The notes beneath the pieces were generated by a model. It made no database searches, was not told the origin of the DNA, and worked only from the letters and a program-made list of their open reading frames with translations. A stretch of DNA of 6,347 nt from Planctomycetota bacterium (GTDB taxonomy: Bacteria; Planctomycetota; Planctomycetia; Planctomycetales; Planctomycetaceae), in contig JAPLOC010000196.1 in NCBI GenBank assembly GCA_026692825.1, positions 1 to 6,347 of the forward strand, written 5' to 3'. A program made the translations under genes and the position numbers. The first letter of the stretch is position 1, and every line of letters starts with the position of its first letter. This document shows positions 4,368-6,347 of the stretch, one piece after another.

Positions 4368-6347
4368 AGTTGAGTGTGATTAAGCCGCCTTTAATCGCCG
4401 TCTCGGCGGTTCCGTTGACGTCGACTTTTGCTCCGTTGACGGCACATAAGGCGGCCCCTCCCACGTGGGTCAGGGCTCCCTGCATGATGTTGGCCGCCCC
4501 GCCGACTGTCATCAGCATTACTCCGCCGACGATTTCGGTAAACGGCGCGACGACCGAGGCGTTGGAGGCGGCGGCGATCGTGATGATCGTTCCCGAGATC
4601 GTGATCACGCCCCCCGCGTTCATGAAGATCTGCGACGCGCCACACTTCAACGTCAACGTGCTGCCGGCGTTGACCATCAGGTTCTTTCCCACCTGCACAT
4701 TCATGTTCGATCCGACCTTCACCGATTTGTCGACACCCACCGATTCAACGGCGTTCACCCCAACTGTCAACGTGTCGTTGTTCTTGATCGTCGATGTCCG
4801 ATCGTTACCCACCACCAGCGTCTGATTGTTCCCGACGACGGTATCCATGTTCTGCTGGGCATTCACACGAATTTGCTCTTTGCCGGCGGTGTCGTCGAGC
4901 GAGACTTCGTTGAATCCCTTCCCTTTGTGTGTGTTCGATTTGATTCCGCTGCGAGTCATCTCCCCCGGGAGAGCGAACGGGGGTTTGTTGTCGCCGTTGT
5001 AGACCCGACCGGTGATGATCGGTCGGTCGGGATTCCCTTCCAGAAAATCGACGATCACCTCTTCACCAATTCGCGGCAGATCGATCGAACCCCAACCCGC
5101 GCCGGCGTGAATCTGCGAGACCCGCACCCAGCACGAACTCTTTTCGTCCTTCTGCCCCTCACGGTCCCAATGGAACTGCACCTTGACCCGGCCATGTTCA
5201 TCCGGGTCGATCTCCTCCCCCTTGTGTCCCACCACAACAGCGGTCTGCGGCCCTTCGACAATGGGTCGGGGGGTCTTGCGCGGGGCGCGAAACACCGTCG
5301 CGGCGGGAATTCCCTGAAACCGGTTCGACACCTCCGCCTCCCCTCCGCCGGAGACCTGGCTGGTGTAGCTCTCTCCCACATTCGCCGCCGTCTCGACCGA
5401 GGTCAGCACATACGATTTCCCCTGCTCCACGCGGTTGCGATGTCGGCCGATTGTGAATCGGCCCGCCGGCGTCAGAGTTCGGTAGGTGCTTTCGCCCCCC
5501 GCGACATCGTGGGCCGCTTCTTCCTGTTCCATCAGTACTGTGGTTAAAGGCTGCCCCGCCCCGCGCTCGACATAGTCGCCCGGGTAGTCGTACTTCTCGA
5601 ATTTCACCGTTCCGGGGACCTTCATTTTCGTTTGCGTCCGCGTCGCCATCGACTGCTTCGGCTTCTTGAAGTTGAAGTCGGTCTGCGCGATCCGACCGGT
5701 GCGAAACGCGACCTTGTGTTCCCACCGCGTGATGCGCGGCTGGCGATCGTCGATGCCGTCGGGATCGGGGTAGTCGACTTTCGCGTCGGGCAAATTGCTG
5801 TAAGCCGACGTGCCGTCGGCCAATACCAGCATGTGTTTGTTGGCGGTGTGACGGAAAAAGTAGAAGATCCCTTCTTCTTCCATCAGCCGGGTGACGAAGG
5901 CGAAGTCGGTCTCGCGATATTGCACGCAATACTCGCGCGGCTGATAGTTCGCCGTCAGTTGCGACAGGTCGAAATCGGTGAATCCCAGATCGGTGAAGAT
6001 CTTTTCAATAATCTGCCGGCAGGAGAGGTTTTGAAAGATGCGACAATCGCTGGTCTGCGTGAGAAACCACAACCAGGGGACGACGGTGGCGGTGTAGGAG
6101 ACCCCTTCGTCGTTTTGGCCAGCGTAGCCGAACTGCGAGACGAAACCGTTCAGATACCGCGTCGGTCCCTCGGAACTCGATACACGAATCGCGACAGGAG
6201 TGCCAACGATTTGCGTGGGGTCGATTCCGGCGTCGGCGGAGAGAAGGTCCAGGTGGTACTCAAACAGTTCCGAAAGCGCCTCGCGGCCATGGAACGATCG
6301 GAGCAGCAGGACATCGTCGCCGAGCGCGGTGGAAACGGCGATTTGTC
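4366..6347 (-). CDS. vgrG: VgrG spike protein without C-terminal extension (5' end outside window)
   Basis: The frame is open from the right edge to TGA at 4366-4368, giving 659 visible residues. The first ones, QIAVSTALGDDVLLLRSFHG, match the usual VgrG beginning, so probably only about ten residues are missing. The apparent TTG start at 6072 is internal: the conserved segment VVPWLWFLTQTSDC runs across it. The gp27-like base covers visible residues 1-355, with QPREYCVQYRETD and EEEGIFYFFRH. The OB domain begins at about 362 (IVEGPQTAVVVG) and includes DEHGRVKVQFHWDREG. The beta-helix repeats (VGNNQTLVVGNDRTSTI and similar) cover about 490-590. The protein ends at AKVDVNGTAETAIKGGLITLN, the natural end of the needle, with no added effector. 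It is clearly paralogous to the VgrG at 1368-4109, 256 bp downstream. It probably forms or joins a spike that carries a separate cargo or PAAR protein. Confidence 0.96.
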   Translation of the reverse strand, partial: QIAVSTALGDDVLLLRSFHGREALSELFEYHLDLLSADAGIDPTQIVGTPVAIRVSSSEGPTRYLNGFVSQFGYAGQNDEGVSYTATVVPWLWFLTQTSDCRIFQNLSCRQIIEKIFTDLGFTDFDLSQLTANYQPREYCVQYRETDFAFVTRLMEEEGIFYFFRHTANKHMLVLADGTSAYSNLPDAKVDYPDPDGIDDRQPRITRWEHKVAFRTGRIAQTDFNFKKPKQSMATRTQTKMKVPGTVKFEKYDYPGDYVERGAGQPLTTVLMEQEEAAHDVAGGESTYRTLTPAGRFTIGRHRNRVEQGKSYVLTSVETAANVGESYTSQVSGGGEAEVSNRFQGIPAATVFRAPRKTPRPIVEGPQTAVVVGHKGEEIDPDEHGRVKVQFHWDREGQKDEKSSCWVRVSQIHAGAGWGSIDLPRIGEEVIVDFLEGNPDRPIITGRVYNGDNKPPFALPGEMTRSGIKSNTHKGKGFNEVSLDDTAGKEQIRVNAQQNMDTVVGNNQTLVVGNDRTSTIKNNDTLTVGVNAVESVGVDKSVKVGSNMNVQVGKNLMVNAGSTLTLKCGASQIFMNAGGVITISGTIITIAAASNASVVAPFTEIVGGVMLMTVGGAANIMQGALTHVGGAALCAVNGAKVDVNGTAETAIKGGLITLN

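Noticed and set aside
4139..4825. Plus-strand 228-codon frame spanning the spacer
   Set aside because: Its first part translates the G/C-tract repeat (PPLSKGGQGG), a known hallmark of spurious frames, and the remainder is antisense to the VgrG beta-helix.
4465..5547. Plus-strand open frame of 360 codons opposite the other VgrG
   Set aside because: Same reason: it lies fully inside a conserved VgrG gene on the other strand, and its likeness to the antisense frame above only mirrors the vgrG paralogy.
4366..6072. TTG at 6072 as the start of the right-hand VgrG
   Set aside because: The frame continues upstream to the window edge with conserved VgrG N-terminal sequence, so the TTG is an internal leucine codon in VVPWLWFLTQ.

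Overview
The window is GC-rich DNA with every supported gene on the minus strand, so transcription runs from right to left. It carries the tip (spike) components of a type VI secretion system (T6SS): the 3' part of one vgrG, then a complete second vgrG with a C-terminal extension that looks like a toxin, then the 5' part of a gene encoding a long Gly/Ala-rich protein with a PAAR-like segment. No membrane, sheath or ATPase genes of the T6SS are in view, so this looks like a vgrG effector island or the edge of a larger cluster.

Layout: (i) 4366-6347, VgrG with a plain beta-helix end, its first residues lying beyond the right edge; (ii) 4110-4365, a gene-free spacer packed with G/C-tract palindromes, a 9-bp inverted repeat and a 7-bp tandem repeat; (iii) 1368-4109, a 913-residue VgrG whose last ~180 residues hold a HESLH (HExxH) zinc-metallopeptidase signature after a low-complexity linker; (iv) 1286-1367, a short spacer; (v) 1-1285, the PAAR-like gene, open at the left edge after 428 residues with no stop codon.

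Working model (inference): the VgrG proteins form trimeric spikes. The second spike carries its effector as a C-terminal fusion, a so-called evolved VgrG. The PAAR-like protein may cap a spike or carry another cargo beyond the left edge. No immunity gene for the metallopeptidase is visible next to it.

Organism: the absence of Shine-Dalgarno sequences before the two visible starts, the high GC, the abundant poly-C/poly-G tracts and the intergenic repeats of the types CCCCCCCTTAGCAAGGGGG and TTCATCC/CTCATCC are all reminiscent of Planctomycetota. This is an impression from sequence style, not a demonstrated assignment.
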